64,000 bases of DNA from Streptomyces musisoli (GTDB lineage: Bacteria > Actinomycetota > Actinomycetes > Streptomycetales > Streptomycetaceae). Every line of letters starts with the position of its first letter. Within the stretch, counting starts at the first letter, position 1. The DNA is taken from contig NZ_JAERRH010000006.1 in NCBI RefSeq assembly GCF_016741855.1, positions 372,001 to 436,000 on the forward strand. The letters run 5' to 3'. Below are positions 47,112 through 55,321 of this stretch, piece by piece. The position numbers were made by a program, and so were the translations under genes. The notes below the pieces were generated by a model. The model did no database searches, was not told the DNA's origin, and was given only the letters and a program-made list of their open reading frames with translations.

Positions 47112-48188
47112 GTGAACGGAGCACGCGAAGTCGAGGTCGTCGTCATCGGCGCGGGTCAGGCCGGTCTGGCCGCCGCCTATCACCTGCGGCGGACCGGTTT
47201 CGAGCCGGACCGCGACTTCGTGGTCCTCGACCACTCCCCCGGGCCGGGCGGCGCCTGGCAGTTCCGGTGGCCTTCGCTGACGTTCGGCAAGGTGCACGGG
47301 ATGCACGCGCTCCCCGGCATGGAGCTGACGGACGCCGACCCGGCGCGGCCCTCGGCCGAGGTCGTCCGGGAGTACTTCGACCGTTACGAGCGCGCCTTCG
47401 ACCTGCGGGTACGGCGTCCCGTGGATGTGCGCGCGGTGCGCGAGGGCGTCGGGGGGCGGTTGCTCGTGGAGACGTCGGCCGGCGACTGGTCGACGCGGGC
47501 GCTGATCAACGCGACCGGGACCTGGGACCGCCCGTTCTGGCCGCGCCTGCCCGGTCAGGAGACCTTTCGCGGGCGGCAGTTGCACACCGCGCAGTACGCC
47601 GGCCCCGAGGAGTTCGCGGGGCAGCGGGTCCTCGTCGTCGGTGGCGGCGCCTCGGGCACCCAGCATCTGCTGGAGCTCGCCCCGTATGCGGCCGGGACCG
47701 TCTGGGTCACCCGGCGGCCCCCGGTCTTCCGCGAGGGACCGTTCGACCAGGAGGCGGGCCGCGCGGCGGTGGCGCTGGTGGAGGACCGGGTGCGGCAGGG
47801 ACTGCCCCCGCGCAGTGTGGTCTCGGTCACCGGGCTGCCCCTCAACGACGCCATCCGCCAGGGCCTTGCGGACGGGGTCCTGGACCGGCAGCCGATGTTC
47901 GACCGGATCACCCCGGAAGGCGTGGAGTGGCGGGACGGCCGGAGGGCGGCCGTCGACGTGATCCTGTGGGCGACCGGTTTCCGGGCCGCGCTCGACCATC
48001 TCGCTCCGCTGCGGCTGCGCGAGCCGGGCGGCGGCATCCGGGTGGAGGGCACCCGCGCGGTCACCGATCCGCGGGTCCACCTCGTCGGCTACGGCCCCTC
48101 GGCCAGCACCATCGGGGCCAACCGGGCAGGCCGGGCGGCCGTACGGGACATCAGGCGGCTGCCGGCGGAGGAGCAGGTCGCCGCGTGA
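47112..48188 (+). CDS. FAD-dependent monooxygenase-like NAD(P)-binding protein
   Basis: A 358-residue flavoprotein of the FMO/YhdG-like group. The FAD loop is VVVIGAGQAGLAAAYHLRR (residues 9-27) and the NADP loop RVLVVGGGASGTQHLLEL (about 176-193); GGAWQFRWPSLTF is the usual GGxW region and ATGF (VILWATGFRAAL) the late FAD motif. It could oxidise an amine, sulfide or ketone. The GTG at 47112 is preceded by GGGAGGGAC. It ends convergently with the MltG-like gene with only 12 bases between stops. Confidence 0.88.
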   Translation: MNGAREVEVVVIGAGQAGLAAAYHLRRTGFEPDRDFVVLDHSPGPGGAWQFRWPSLTFGKVHGMHALPGMELTDADPARPSAEVVREYFDRYERAFDLRVRRPVDVRAVREGVGGRLLVETSAGDWSTRALINATGTWDRPFWPRLPGQETFRGRQLHTAQYAGPEEFAGQRVLVVGGGASGTQHLLELAPYAAGTVWVTRRPPVFREGPFDQEAGRAAVALVEDRVRQGLPPRSVVSVTGLPLNDAIRQGLADGVLDRQPMFDRITPEGVEWRDGRRAAVDVILWATGFRAALDHLAPLRLREPGGGIRVEGTRAVTDPRVHLVGYGPSASTIGANRAGRAAVRDIRRLPAEEQVAA

Positions 48189-48200
48189 GGTCCGGCCGGC

Positions 48201-49085
48201 TCAGCTGGCCGGGTTGTACGGGGGTCCCGGCGGGCCGCCGCCCGAGGGCTGGGCCGCCGCGCTCTGGTGCGCGGCGCTGAACTCTGCCACGTTGCGCAGG
48301 TGCTCGTCGTAGTCCGCGGTGAAGCGTGTGTCCCCGGGCTTCACCGTGACGAAGTACAGCCAGTCGCCCGGCGTCGGGTTGAGGACGGCGCGCATCGCCT
48401 GCTCACCGGGATTGTCGATCGGTGTCGGCGGCAGCCCCACGCGCTGGTAGGAGTTGTACGGGCTCGCGATCTGTGTGTCGTCCTGGCCGGTGCCGACGGT
48501 GTTGCGGTTCAGCGCGTAGTTGATGGTCGCGTCCATCTGCAGCGGCATGCCACGCTGAAGCCGGTTGAGGATGACCCGGGCGACCTTGCCCATGTCCACC
48601 TTCGTGTCGGCCTCGGCCTGGACGATGCTGGCGATGGTGACGGTCTGGTAGACGTTCATCGCCTCGCGCTGGGCCCCGGCCGCGACCGGCGCGGCGCTGT
48701 ACCTCCGGTTGGCGGTCTCGACCATGGTCCGCAGCAGCGACTCGGGGGTCGCGCCCTGCCGGACCGGATACGTCGCCGGGCGGAGGTAGCCCTCCGGGTT
48801 GCCTCCTGCCTGGCTCGGCAGTTGCAGGGCGGCCTTGCCGAGGGACTTGCGGGTGCTGCCGGGGGGCAGCTCCAGCGCCTTGTCGATCGCGGCGTAGACC
48901 TGGCTCGCCCGCCAGCCCTCCGGGATGACCAGCATGGCGGTCTTCGCCTGTTCGTGGTCGGCCGCGAGCGTCAGCAGCGGCACCGCCACAGCGGTGCCGG
49001 CCACGACGGCACCAGCCACGACGACGGCGAGTCTGCCCCGGCGTGTCAGTCGGATCCTGCTCCGTGACGGAGTCTTCGTCTGCAT
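48201..49085 (-). CDS. MltG-like endolytic murein transglycosylase
   Basis: A 294-residue membrane-anchored protein. After a basic start there is one span (LAVVVAGAVVAGTAVAVPLLTLAA, about 20-43), then the YceG domain: VIPEGWRASQVYAAIDKAL (LysM-like part), VYQTVTIASIVQAEA with the catalytic Glu, ARVILNRLQRGMPLQMDATINYAL, ASPYNSYQRVGLPPTPIDNPGEQAM and DWLYFVTVKPGDTRFTADYDEHL. MltG cuts nascent glycan strands during growth. It is not beside aroE or ruvX as the housekeeping mltG usually is, so it is probably a paralogue. The ATG at 49085 has no ribosome site; it follows the ABC gene by 43 bases. Confidence 0.85.
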   Translation of the reverse strand: MQTKTPSRSRIRLTRRGRLAVVVAGAVVAGTAVAVPLLTLAADHEQAKTAMLVIPEGWRASQVYAAIDKALELPPGSTRKSLGKAALQLPSQAGGNPEGYLRPATYPVRQGATPESLLRTMVETANRRYSAAPVAAGAQREAMNVYQTVTIASIVQAEADTKVDMGKVARVILNRLQRGMPLQMDATINYALNRNTVGTGQDDTQIASPYNSYQRVGLPPTPIDNPGEQAMRAVLNPTPGDWLYFVTVKPGDTRFTADYDEHLRNVAEFSAAHQSAAAQPSGGGPPGPPYNPAS

Positions 49086-49128
49086 GCGGGCACGGTAATA
49101 CGCATACCGTCTTAAACCCGGCATATGT

Positions 49129-50931
49129 TCAGTTTGTCGGTTGCAGTCGCGCATCTCTGCGCACCAGGGCCGCGTACCGGCCGTCCCGCTCCAGGAGTTC
49201 GTCGTGTGTACCGCGTTCGGCGACGCGTCCGGAGTCCAGCACCACGATCTGGTCGGCGCCGCGGACCGTGGACAGTCGGTGGGCGATGGTGATCGTCGTG
49301 CGGTCGGCCGACAGTGCGTCGATCGCCTGCTGGACGGCCGCTTCGGTGCGGGTGTCGAGGGCGCTGGTCGCCTCGTCCAGGATGAGGACCGGCGGATCGC
49401 GCAGGATGGTGCGGGCTATCGCCAGGCGCTGCTTCTCACCGCCGGAGAAGCGGTGGCCGCGTTCGCCGACGACCGTGTCGTAGCCGTCGGGGAGCGCGGC
49501 TATGTGGTCGTGGATCTGCGCCGCCTCGGCGGCCGCGTGCAGTTCCTCGTCGGTGGCGTCCGGTTTGGCGAAGCGCAGGTTGTCGGCGACCGAGGCGTGG
49601 AAGAGGTAAGTCTCCTGCGAGACGACGCCGACCGCGCGGGCGAGGGTGTCGAGATCGAGGTCACGGACGTCCACCCCGTCCAGCGTGACACGGCCACCGG
49701 TGACGTCGTACAGACGGGGCACCAGATAGCCGAGCGTGGACTTGCCGGCACCCGTCGGCCCGACGAGCGCGAGGCTGCCGCCGGCCGGCACGGTGACGTC
49801 GACGCCGTCGAGGATGGGGCCTCCCTTGTCGTCGTACCGGAACTCCACGTCCTCGAAGCGGACTTCACCCTTGATCTGGTCGAGACGGACCGGCCGCTCG
49901 CGCTCGGTGATGTCGATGGGCAGGTCCAGGTACTCGAAGATGCGCTGGAAGAGCGCCAGCGAGGTCTGGATCTGGACGCCGGTCGCGAGCAGGCTCACGG
50001 CCGGGCGGAACAGGCCCTGCTGGAGTGAGACGAAGGCGACGATGGTGCCCAGGGAGACGTCGGGGCCGCCGAACTGCAGGGCGAGACCGGCCGTCCAGTA
50101 GATGACCGCGGGCATCGCGGCCATGACGATCGTGATCACCGCCATGCGCCAGCGCCCGGCCATGTTCGACCTGACCTCCAGGTCGACCAGGCGCTCGGAC
50201 TCCTCGGCGAAGGAGGCGGTCAGCGAGTCGGAGCGGCCCATGGTGCGGCCGAGCAGGATGCCGCTGACCGAGAGGGACTCGGTGACGGTGGCCGCCATCG
50301 TGGCCATCTGCTTCTGCCGCTGGGTGGTGATCTTCTTGCGCTCGTTGCCGACGCGGCGGCTGATCCACACGAACACCGGCAGCAGGAGCAGGGAGACGAT
50401 CGTCAGCCGCCAGTCCAGGGCGATCATCGCGACGATCGTGGCGATCACGCTGGTGGCGTTGGAGACCAGGGAGGTGGCGGTGGAGGTGACGGTGGCCTGC
50501 ATGCCGCCGATGTCGTTGGCGATGCGGGACTGCACCTCGCCGGTGCGGGTGCGGGTGAAGAAGGCGAGCGACATGCGCTGGAGCCGGCCGTAGACCGCCG
50601 TGCGCAGGTCGTGCATGACCCGCTGACCGACGGTGGTCGAGATCAGCGTCTGGAGCACGCCGAAGACGCCGGCCAGGACGGCGCTGAGGATCATGCCGAG
50701 CGCGAGCAGGCTCAGCAGGCCGGTGCGGCCCTGGGGGATCGCGACGTCGAGCGTCTCCTTCAGCAGGAACGGCGTGGCCACCGACACCAGCGACGAGGCG
50801 CCGACGAGCAGGCCGACGACGGCGAGCCGCCCGCGGTAGGGACGGAAGAGCCGCAGGATGCGGCGCACCTGCCGGGGCTGTTCGCCGGCGTCGGCAGGTG
50901 GGGTCCAGGAGGGTTCACGGTCGGGGTGCAT
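49129..50931 (-). CDS. ABC exporter, fused permease and ATPase
   Basis: A 600-residue half-transporter. Residues 20-330 form a six-span exporter domain; residues 355-600 are the ATPase with Walker A VGPTGAGKSTLG, signature RFSGGEKQRLAIAR, Walker B VLILDEATSALD and the H-loop TITIAHRLST, all intact. It should act as a homodimer exporting a drug or lipid. AGGAG precedes the ATG by four bases. The divergent MarR gene and the palindrome between them imply control by that repressor. Confidence 0.92.
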   Translation of the reverse strand: MHPDREPSWTPPADAGEQPRQVRRILRLFRPYRGRLAVVGLLVGASSLVSVATPFLLKETLDVAIPQGRTGLLSLLALGMILSAVLAGVFGVLQTLISTTVGQRVMHDLRTAVYGRLQRMSLAFFTRTRTGEVQSRIANDIGGMQATVTSTATSLVSNATSVIATIVAMIALDWRLTIVSLLLLPVFVWISRRVGNERKKITTQRQKQMATMAATVTESLSVSGILLGRTMGRSDSLTASFAEESERLVDLEVRSNMAGRWRMAVITIVMAAMPAVIYWTAGLALQFGGPDVSLGTIVAFVSLQQGLFRPAVSLLATGVQIQTSLALFQRIFEYLDLPIDITERERPVRLDQIKGEVRFEDVEFRYDDKGGPILDGVDVTVPAGGSLALVGPTGAGKSTLGYLVPRLYDVTGGRVTLDGVDVRDLDLDTLARAVGVVSQETYLFHASVADNLRFAKPDATDEELHAAAEAAQIHDHIAALPDGYDTVVGERGHRFSGGEKQRLAIARTILRDPPVLILDEATSALDTRTEAAVQQAIDALSADRTTITIAHRLSTVRGADQIVVLDSGRVAERGTHDELLERDGRYAALVRRDARLQPTN

Positions 50932-50995
50932 GGGCTCCTACGGAGGGGAACGGGTGCCGGCCGGAAGCGGCCGACGATGCCTGACGGATCGTAGC

Positions 50996-51020
50996 TCATT
51001 GTTACCTATACTCACAATGA
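50996..51020. promoter_or_regulatory. MarR operator between the ABC exporter and marR
   Basis: TCATTGT (50996-51002) and ACAATGA (51014-51020) form a perfect inverted repeat with an 11-base spacer. TATACT (51007-51012), a good -10 box for marR, lies inside it, and the same spacer gives TATAGG on the other strand for the ABC gene. A repressor bound here would block both promoters. Confidence 0.75.
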
Positions 51021-51044
51021 ACGGCATCCTGATATTGTTCCCGC

Positions 51045-51494
51045 ATGACCACCCCCGATCCCGACGGACTGCTCGCCGAGCAGTTGCTACGGCTCACCCG
51101 CCGGGTGCACCGCATCCAGAAACGTCATCTGGAACTGCGCGACCTGGGCGTGACCCCGGCCCAGTCCCGGCTGCTGCGCACCCTCGCGCACTACGCCTCA
51201 CCGCCGCGCATGGCCGACCTCGCCGAGCGCCTGGAGGTCGTGCCCCGCGCCGTGACGACGCTGGTCGACGGGCTGGAGAGCAGCGGCAAGGTGCGACGGG
51301 CAGCGGACCCGGCGAACCGGCGCGTGACCCGGATCGAGCTGACGGACGAGGGGCGCGCGACCCTGCGCGAACTGCGCGGGGCCCGGCGCTCGGCGGCCGA
51401 GGAGATCCTGGCCCCGCTGACGGAGAAGGAGCGCCAGGTGCTCGGCGTGCTGCTGGACACACTGATCGACGGGGACACCGCCCAGCGCTGCTGA
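51045..51494 (+). CDS. MarR family transcriptional regulator
   Basis: A 149-residue MarR protein. It shows LGVTPAQSRLLRTLAHYASPPRMADLAERLEVVPRAVTTLVDGLESSGKVRRAADPANRRVTRIELTDEGRATLRELR, a full winged helix with the DxRNRR-like wing (here DPANRRVTRIELT). It is divergent from the ABC exporter, with a palindrome at the shared promoters, so it most likely represses both. The leader is short; no strong ribosome site is visible. A hairpin terminator follows eight bases after the stop. Confidence 0.92.
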   Translation: MTTPDPDGLLAEQLLRLTRRVHRIQKRHLELRDLGVTPAQSRLLRTLAHYASPPRMADLAERLEVVPRAVTTLVDGLESSGKVRRAADPANRRVTRIELTDEGRATLRELRGARRSAAEEILAPLTEKERQVLGVLLDTLIDGDTAQRC

Positions 51495-51501
51495 ACGGCC
51501 A

Positions 51502-51532
51502 CGGCCCCGCTCTTGAGGACGGAGCGGGGCCG
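51502..51532. terminator. Hairpin terminator after marR
   Basis: CGGCCCCGCTC (51502-51512) pairs with GAGCGGGGCCG (51522-51532) around a nine-base loop, eight bases past the marR stop. Further on, a 24-base direct repeat starting ACGCCGCGGACGGCA occurs at about 51604 and 51631, before the PNGase A stop. Confidence 0.85.
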
Positions 51533-51667
51533 CCGCCCGACCGGGACCACCGCCCGCGCCACGCGTGGGCGCCGCGTGCCACCGGCCCGGCCGGCCGGCC
51601 CTGACGCCGCGGACGGCACCCGGCCGGACACCCACGCCGCGGACGGCAGCCGGCCGTACCGCCGCCG

Positions 51668-53290
51668 TCAGCAGCGGCTGCGGTCCTCCGTCAGCGCCCC
51701 CTGGACCGTGGTCAGCGACCGGTCGTGACAGCGGTCCGGGCCGAGGACGCGATAGCGCTCGGTCGACGTGCCGACCGCGTGCCGCTGGTCCCGCGGGACG
51801 TCGGCCGTGTAGGCGGCGTCGCCGCTGTAGGTGTCGTCCAGCAGGGACCACGCGGTGCGCCGGCCGCCCTCACGCGTCTCCACCGACGCCCGGTCGCCGA
51901 GGGTGAGTACGGTGCGCAGCCGGTTGTCCGGACCGAGGGTGATGGCGCCGTTCACGGTGTAGCGCCGGTGCGTGTGCGTCGTCCGCGCGGGGCCGTCACC
52001 GCGCCCGGGCCCGCCGACGATGACGGTCTCGTCGTCGGTCCAGACCGCGTCGAGCCCGTCCGTGGTCTCGCCGGCCGTCCAGCGGTGGACGGAGGTGTTG
52101 GCGAGCGTCCGGGTGACGGTGGTGGTCACGCGCCCGTGCGAGGTGTCCAGGTACCCGGAGACGGTGAGCCGGTGCCCGGCCTCGGTGTGCACCCGGTTAT
52201 CCGAGCCGGGTGTGTAGACCGAGGAGTCGGTCACGTCGCCCGCCTTCTCCCCGGTGAGCGCGCCGGGTACGTGGGCGCGGTGCGCGTCCCGCCAGACGAG
52301 CACGTTCACCGGGGCACTCCAGCCCGGCTGTCCCGCGGGCACGCCCACGACGGACACCTCGACGCGGTGCGGGCGGCCGTCGTTGAGGAGGCCGGCGAAG
52401 GGCGTGAGGTCGTACTCGATGGGCCGGACGTCGAAGGCGCGCGGGGCCGGGAGGACGTACCAGAGGAAGGGGTTGGACCAGCCGCCCGTCCAGACGTTGG
52501 GGAACGGCGCGGCGATACCCGCGAGTTTGCCGTCGACGCTGATCTGCACCTCGCGGTAGGGTCCGCGGTCGGCCTTGCACGAGTACGGCGCCGGGTCGGC
52601 CACGGTCAGGTACCAGAACTCCTCGCAGCCGCCGCCCGAGCCGGTCGCGTACACCTCCGCGACGATCCGCTCGCTGTTGCGCGGGGTGGTGAGCGTCGGG
52701 CCGGCGGACGTGTCGGCGAGGGTGAGGACGCGGTCGGGGACGGGCGCCTGCGGGCGTCCCGCGTAGAAGGTCAGGGTGACGTGCACGTCGATGACGCCGG
52801 TGTAGGTGTCGTCCACCACGTTGCCGATCAGCATCTCGACGTCCTGGGCGCTGCGGAAGGTGTCGCTGTAGCGGGTGACGTCCTTTTCGACGTGCCACTC
52901 GATGCCGTCGGGCGAGGGCTCCGGAGTGGAGGTGCGCAGGATCTCGACGCCACCGACGTGGAGGTAGCCGAGCCGGTCGTACTGACGGCCCTTCACCTTG
53001 CCGTCGAGGCGCAGCACGACCTTGCTCCAGCGGTCGCCGCAGCCCTCGGGAGGCGTGTAGCCGCCGCGGTAGGGGGTGAAGTCGCGGAACTGCGCGTCGG
53101 CGAGGGTGACCTGGCACGAGCGGGTGTGCGGCCGGTCGACGGGCGGGGCCGCGGTCACCGGGTCGTGCCAGTCGGTGCCGAACTCGGCGGGCGCGTCGAC
53201 CGCTTGGGCGGTCGCGGTCCCCGTGCCGAACAGCGTGCTCACCACAAGGGTCGCTCCGGCGAGCATGGACATGACTAACCGTCTTCTCAT
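51668..53290 (-). CDS. Secreted peptide-N4-asparagine amidase A (PNGase A-like)
   Basis: A 540-residue secreted protein. It has a signal peptide (MRRRLVMSMLAGATLVVSTLFGTGTATAQA) and then the PNGase A fold: SCQVTLADAQFRDFTPYRGGYTPPEGCGDRWSKVVLRLDGKVKGRQYDRLGYLHVGGVEILRTSTPEPSPDGIEWHVEKDVTRY, GNVVDDTYTG, and in the second half ISVDGKLAGIAAPFPNVWTGGWSNPFLW. Family enzymes cut N-glycans from asparagine. The ATG at 53290 is chosen because it gives the Arg-rich signal peptide. Codon 5 is then TTA (53276-53278), so expression may need bldA. It lies in a run of secreted hydrolases. Confidence 0.87.
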   Translation of the reverse strand: MRRRLVMSMLAGATLVVSTLFGTGTATAQAVDAPAEFGTDWHDPVTAAPPVDRPHTRSCQVTLADAQFRDFTPYRGGYTPPEGCGDRWSKVVLRLDGKVKGRQYDRLGYLHVGGVEILRTSTPEPSPDGIEWHVEKDVTRYSDTFRSAQDVEMLIGNVVDDTYTGVIDVHVTLTFYAGRPQAPVPDRVLTLADTSAGPTLTTPRNSERIVAEVYATGSGGGCEEFWYLTVADPAPYSCKADRGPYREVQISVDGKLAGIAAPFPNVWTGGWSNPFLWYVLPAPRAFDVRPIEYDLTPFAGLLNDGRPHRVEVSVVGVPAGQPGWSAPVNVLVWRDAHRAHVPGALTGEKAGDVTDSSVYTPGSDNRVHTEAGHRLTVSGYLDTSHGRVTTTVTRTLANTSVHRWTAGETTDGLDAVWTDDETVIVGGPGRGDGPARTTHTHRRYTVNGAITLGPDNRLRTVLTLGDRASVETREGGRRTAWSLLDDTYSGDAAYTADVPRDQRHAVGTSTERYRVLGPDRCHDRSLTTVQGALTEDRSRC

Positions 53291-53524
53291 GGCCCGTGTT
53301 CTACGGGGAGACGAGCGGCCCCCGCAATGACGCCTCGGCAGATCGGCGCGATGAGGACGGCCGTCGCACGGCCCCGCGCGACCTTCCAACGAAGGAACAT
53401 TTAGTGAGATAAACACACCTTCCTGGCATAGTGCCGTCATGGAGATCATGACCGCCGGCAGCCCAGCGGGGCGCACGGCCGCAAGCCCGGTCCACCGATC
53501 CCTCGACCCCCGCGGACCCCTCCG

Positions 53525-55123
53525 GTGACGGCGTCACCCACGGGTTCGGAGCCCCCGCGGCGGCCTCACCGTCCCGTCCTCGGCACCCGCCGCACCGCGC
53601 TCTTCCTCACGGCCACCGGAGCCGTCGCGCTCACCGGCGCCGTCGCGGTCACCGCGGCCGCCGTCCTCACCGGTGACGCCCTCTTCCCCGGCGCAGGCCC
53701 GGGCCCGGGTCGCGGCACCCCCGCCCCCGGCGCCTCCGCCGCCCCGGCCGGCCCGGACCCGTCCCCCGGCGCACCGGGCATCGGCGACCCGCTCATGCCG
53801 CTCGCCGGCAACGGCGGTTACAGGGTCCGCCGGTACACGCTCGACTTCGACTGGCGGGCACCGCGGACACCCTTCGAGGCCGGCGCCACCATCAGCGCCA
53901 CCGCGACGCAGGCCCTGTCCCGCTTCGACCTCGACTTCGCGGGCAACGCGCTGCACCACGTCACCGTCGACGGCGCACCGGCCACCGCCGAACGCGACGG
54001 CGACGAACTCGTCGTCACTCCCGCGAAGCCGATCCCGCGCGGCCGCACGTTCACCGTCCGCGTCGCCTACACCGCCGACCCGACACAGGGACGGCACCGT
54101 GACGACGCGATCCAGGACTACGGATGGGTGCCGACAGCGGACGGCACCGTGGTCTGCGCACAGCCCGACGGCGCCAGAATGATCTTCCCGGCGGACGACC
54201 ATCCGAGCCTGCGGGCGCCCGTCACCTTCCGGATCACCACCCCCGCGGGCCTGAGCGCGGTGGCCAACGGCCGGCTCGTCGGCACCACACGGCGGCCCGA
54301 CGGCCGCGTCCGGTGGACGTACGACTCCGAACAGCCGATCGCGCCACAGCTCGTCCAGCTGGCGATCGGGAAGTTCACGTTCGTCGACAGCCGGGGCCCG
54401 CACGGGCTGCCCGTACGGGACGTGGTCGCGGACGGTCTGGTCGCGGACACCGAGGCGTACCGCTCGCTCACCCCGGAGCACCTGGAGTGGCTGGAACAGC
54501 GGCTCGGCCCCTACCCGTTCCACCGCTACGGGGTGCTGGTCGGGGACACGGACCTGCCGGTGGCGCTGGAGACCCAGTCGCTCTCCGTCGTACCGCGCGA
54601 CGACCTGCTGGGCGACCGGGTCGACGCCGAACGCAATCTCGTCCACGAGCTGACACACCATTGGACGGGCGACAGCGTCGCCATCCGGCGCTGGTCCGAC
54701 CTGTGGCTGAGCGAGGGTCACGCCCGTTTCTACGAACGCCTGTACTCCGGCGAGCACGGCGGCGTGAGCATGGAATCCGCCATGCGGGCGGCGTACGAGC
54801 AGCACGACCAGTGGCGGCACGACGAGGGAGCACCCGCCGAGCCCACCGAGGCGACGCTGTTCAAGGTGATGCGGTACGACGGTTCGGCGCTGGTGCTGTT
54901 CGCGCTGCGGGAGAAGGTCGGCGAGGAGAAGTTCGGCAGGATCGAACGGGCCTGGGCGACCACCTTCCGGGGCCGTGCGGCCGGTACCGCGGACTTCGTC
55001 GCGCTCGCGTCCCGGGTCGCGGGCGAGGACCTGAAGCCGTTTCTGACGCCGTGGTTGTACGGCGCGCACACCCCGCCCATGCCGGGTCACCCCGACTGGC
55101 AGGTGGACCCGGTCGAGGACTGA
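53525..55123 (+). CDS. Membrane-anchored M1 family metallopeptidase
   Basis: A 532-residue aminopeptidase-like protein. A basic N-terminus with TRRTALFLTATGAVALTGAVAVTAAAVL (about 22-48) forms a signal or anchor, then a Pro/Gly/Ala linker. The catalytic zinc site is HELTHHWTGDSV (His374, Glu375, His378) with Glu397 18 residues later in WLSEGHARFYE, and VALETQSLSV takes the place of the GAMEN exopeptidase loop. It should cleave peptides outside the membrane. The start is a GTG at 53525 with no clear ribosome site. The muramoyl amidase gene follows 198 bases downstream. Confidence 0.9.
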   Translation: MTASPTGSEPPRRPHRPVLGTRRTALFLTATGAVALTGAVAVTAAAVLTGDALFPGAGPGPGRGTPAPGASAAPAGPDPSPGAPGIGDPLMPLAGNGGYRVRRYTLDFDWRAPRTPFEAGATISATATQALSRFDLDFAGNALHHVTVDGAPATAERDGDELVVTPAKPIPRGRTFTVRVAYTADPTQGRHRDDAIQDYGWVPTADGTVVCAQPDGARMIFPADDHPSLRAPVTFRITTPAGLSAVANGRLVGTTRRPDGRVRWTYDSEQPIAPQLVQLAIGKFTFVDSRGPHGLPVRDVVADGLVADTEAYRSLTPEHLEWLEQRLGPYPFHRYGVLVGDTDLPVALETQSLSVVPRDDLLGDRVDAERNLVHELTHHWTGDSVAIRRWSDLWLSEGHARFYERLYSGEHGGVSMESAMRAAYEQHDQWRHDEGAPAEPTEATLFKVMRYDGSALVLFALREKVGEEKFGRIERAWATTFRGRAAGTADFVALASRVAGEDLKPFLTPWLYGAHTPPMPGHPDWQVDPVED

Positions 55124-55321
55124 GCCCGCACCCGGCCGCGTTGGTTGCCCCGGGCAGCGGAGTCACTGCGGCCGACCGGGTGGCCTCTGCGGGACGGCTG
55201 GTCCACCCCGGTGACTCTCGCCACGACACGGCGCCCGGGGCACGGAAACGTACGAGGGGTGGCACGGCGGGCAGCTCCTTTGCCCTGGTTGCGAACGAGC
55301 GTGGTTGGGAGAGCCTCTGCG

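Noticed and set aside
55124..55321. Possible c-di-AMP (ydaO-type) riboswitch before the muramoyl amidase gene
   Set aside because: Such elements often precede Streptomyces wall hydrolases, so I looked for the conserved core segments, but could not find them in this 198-base leader.
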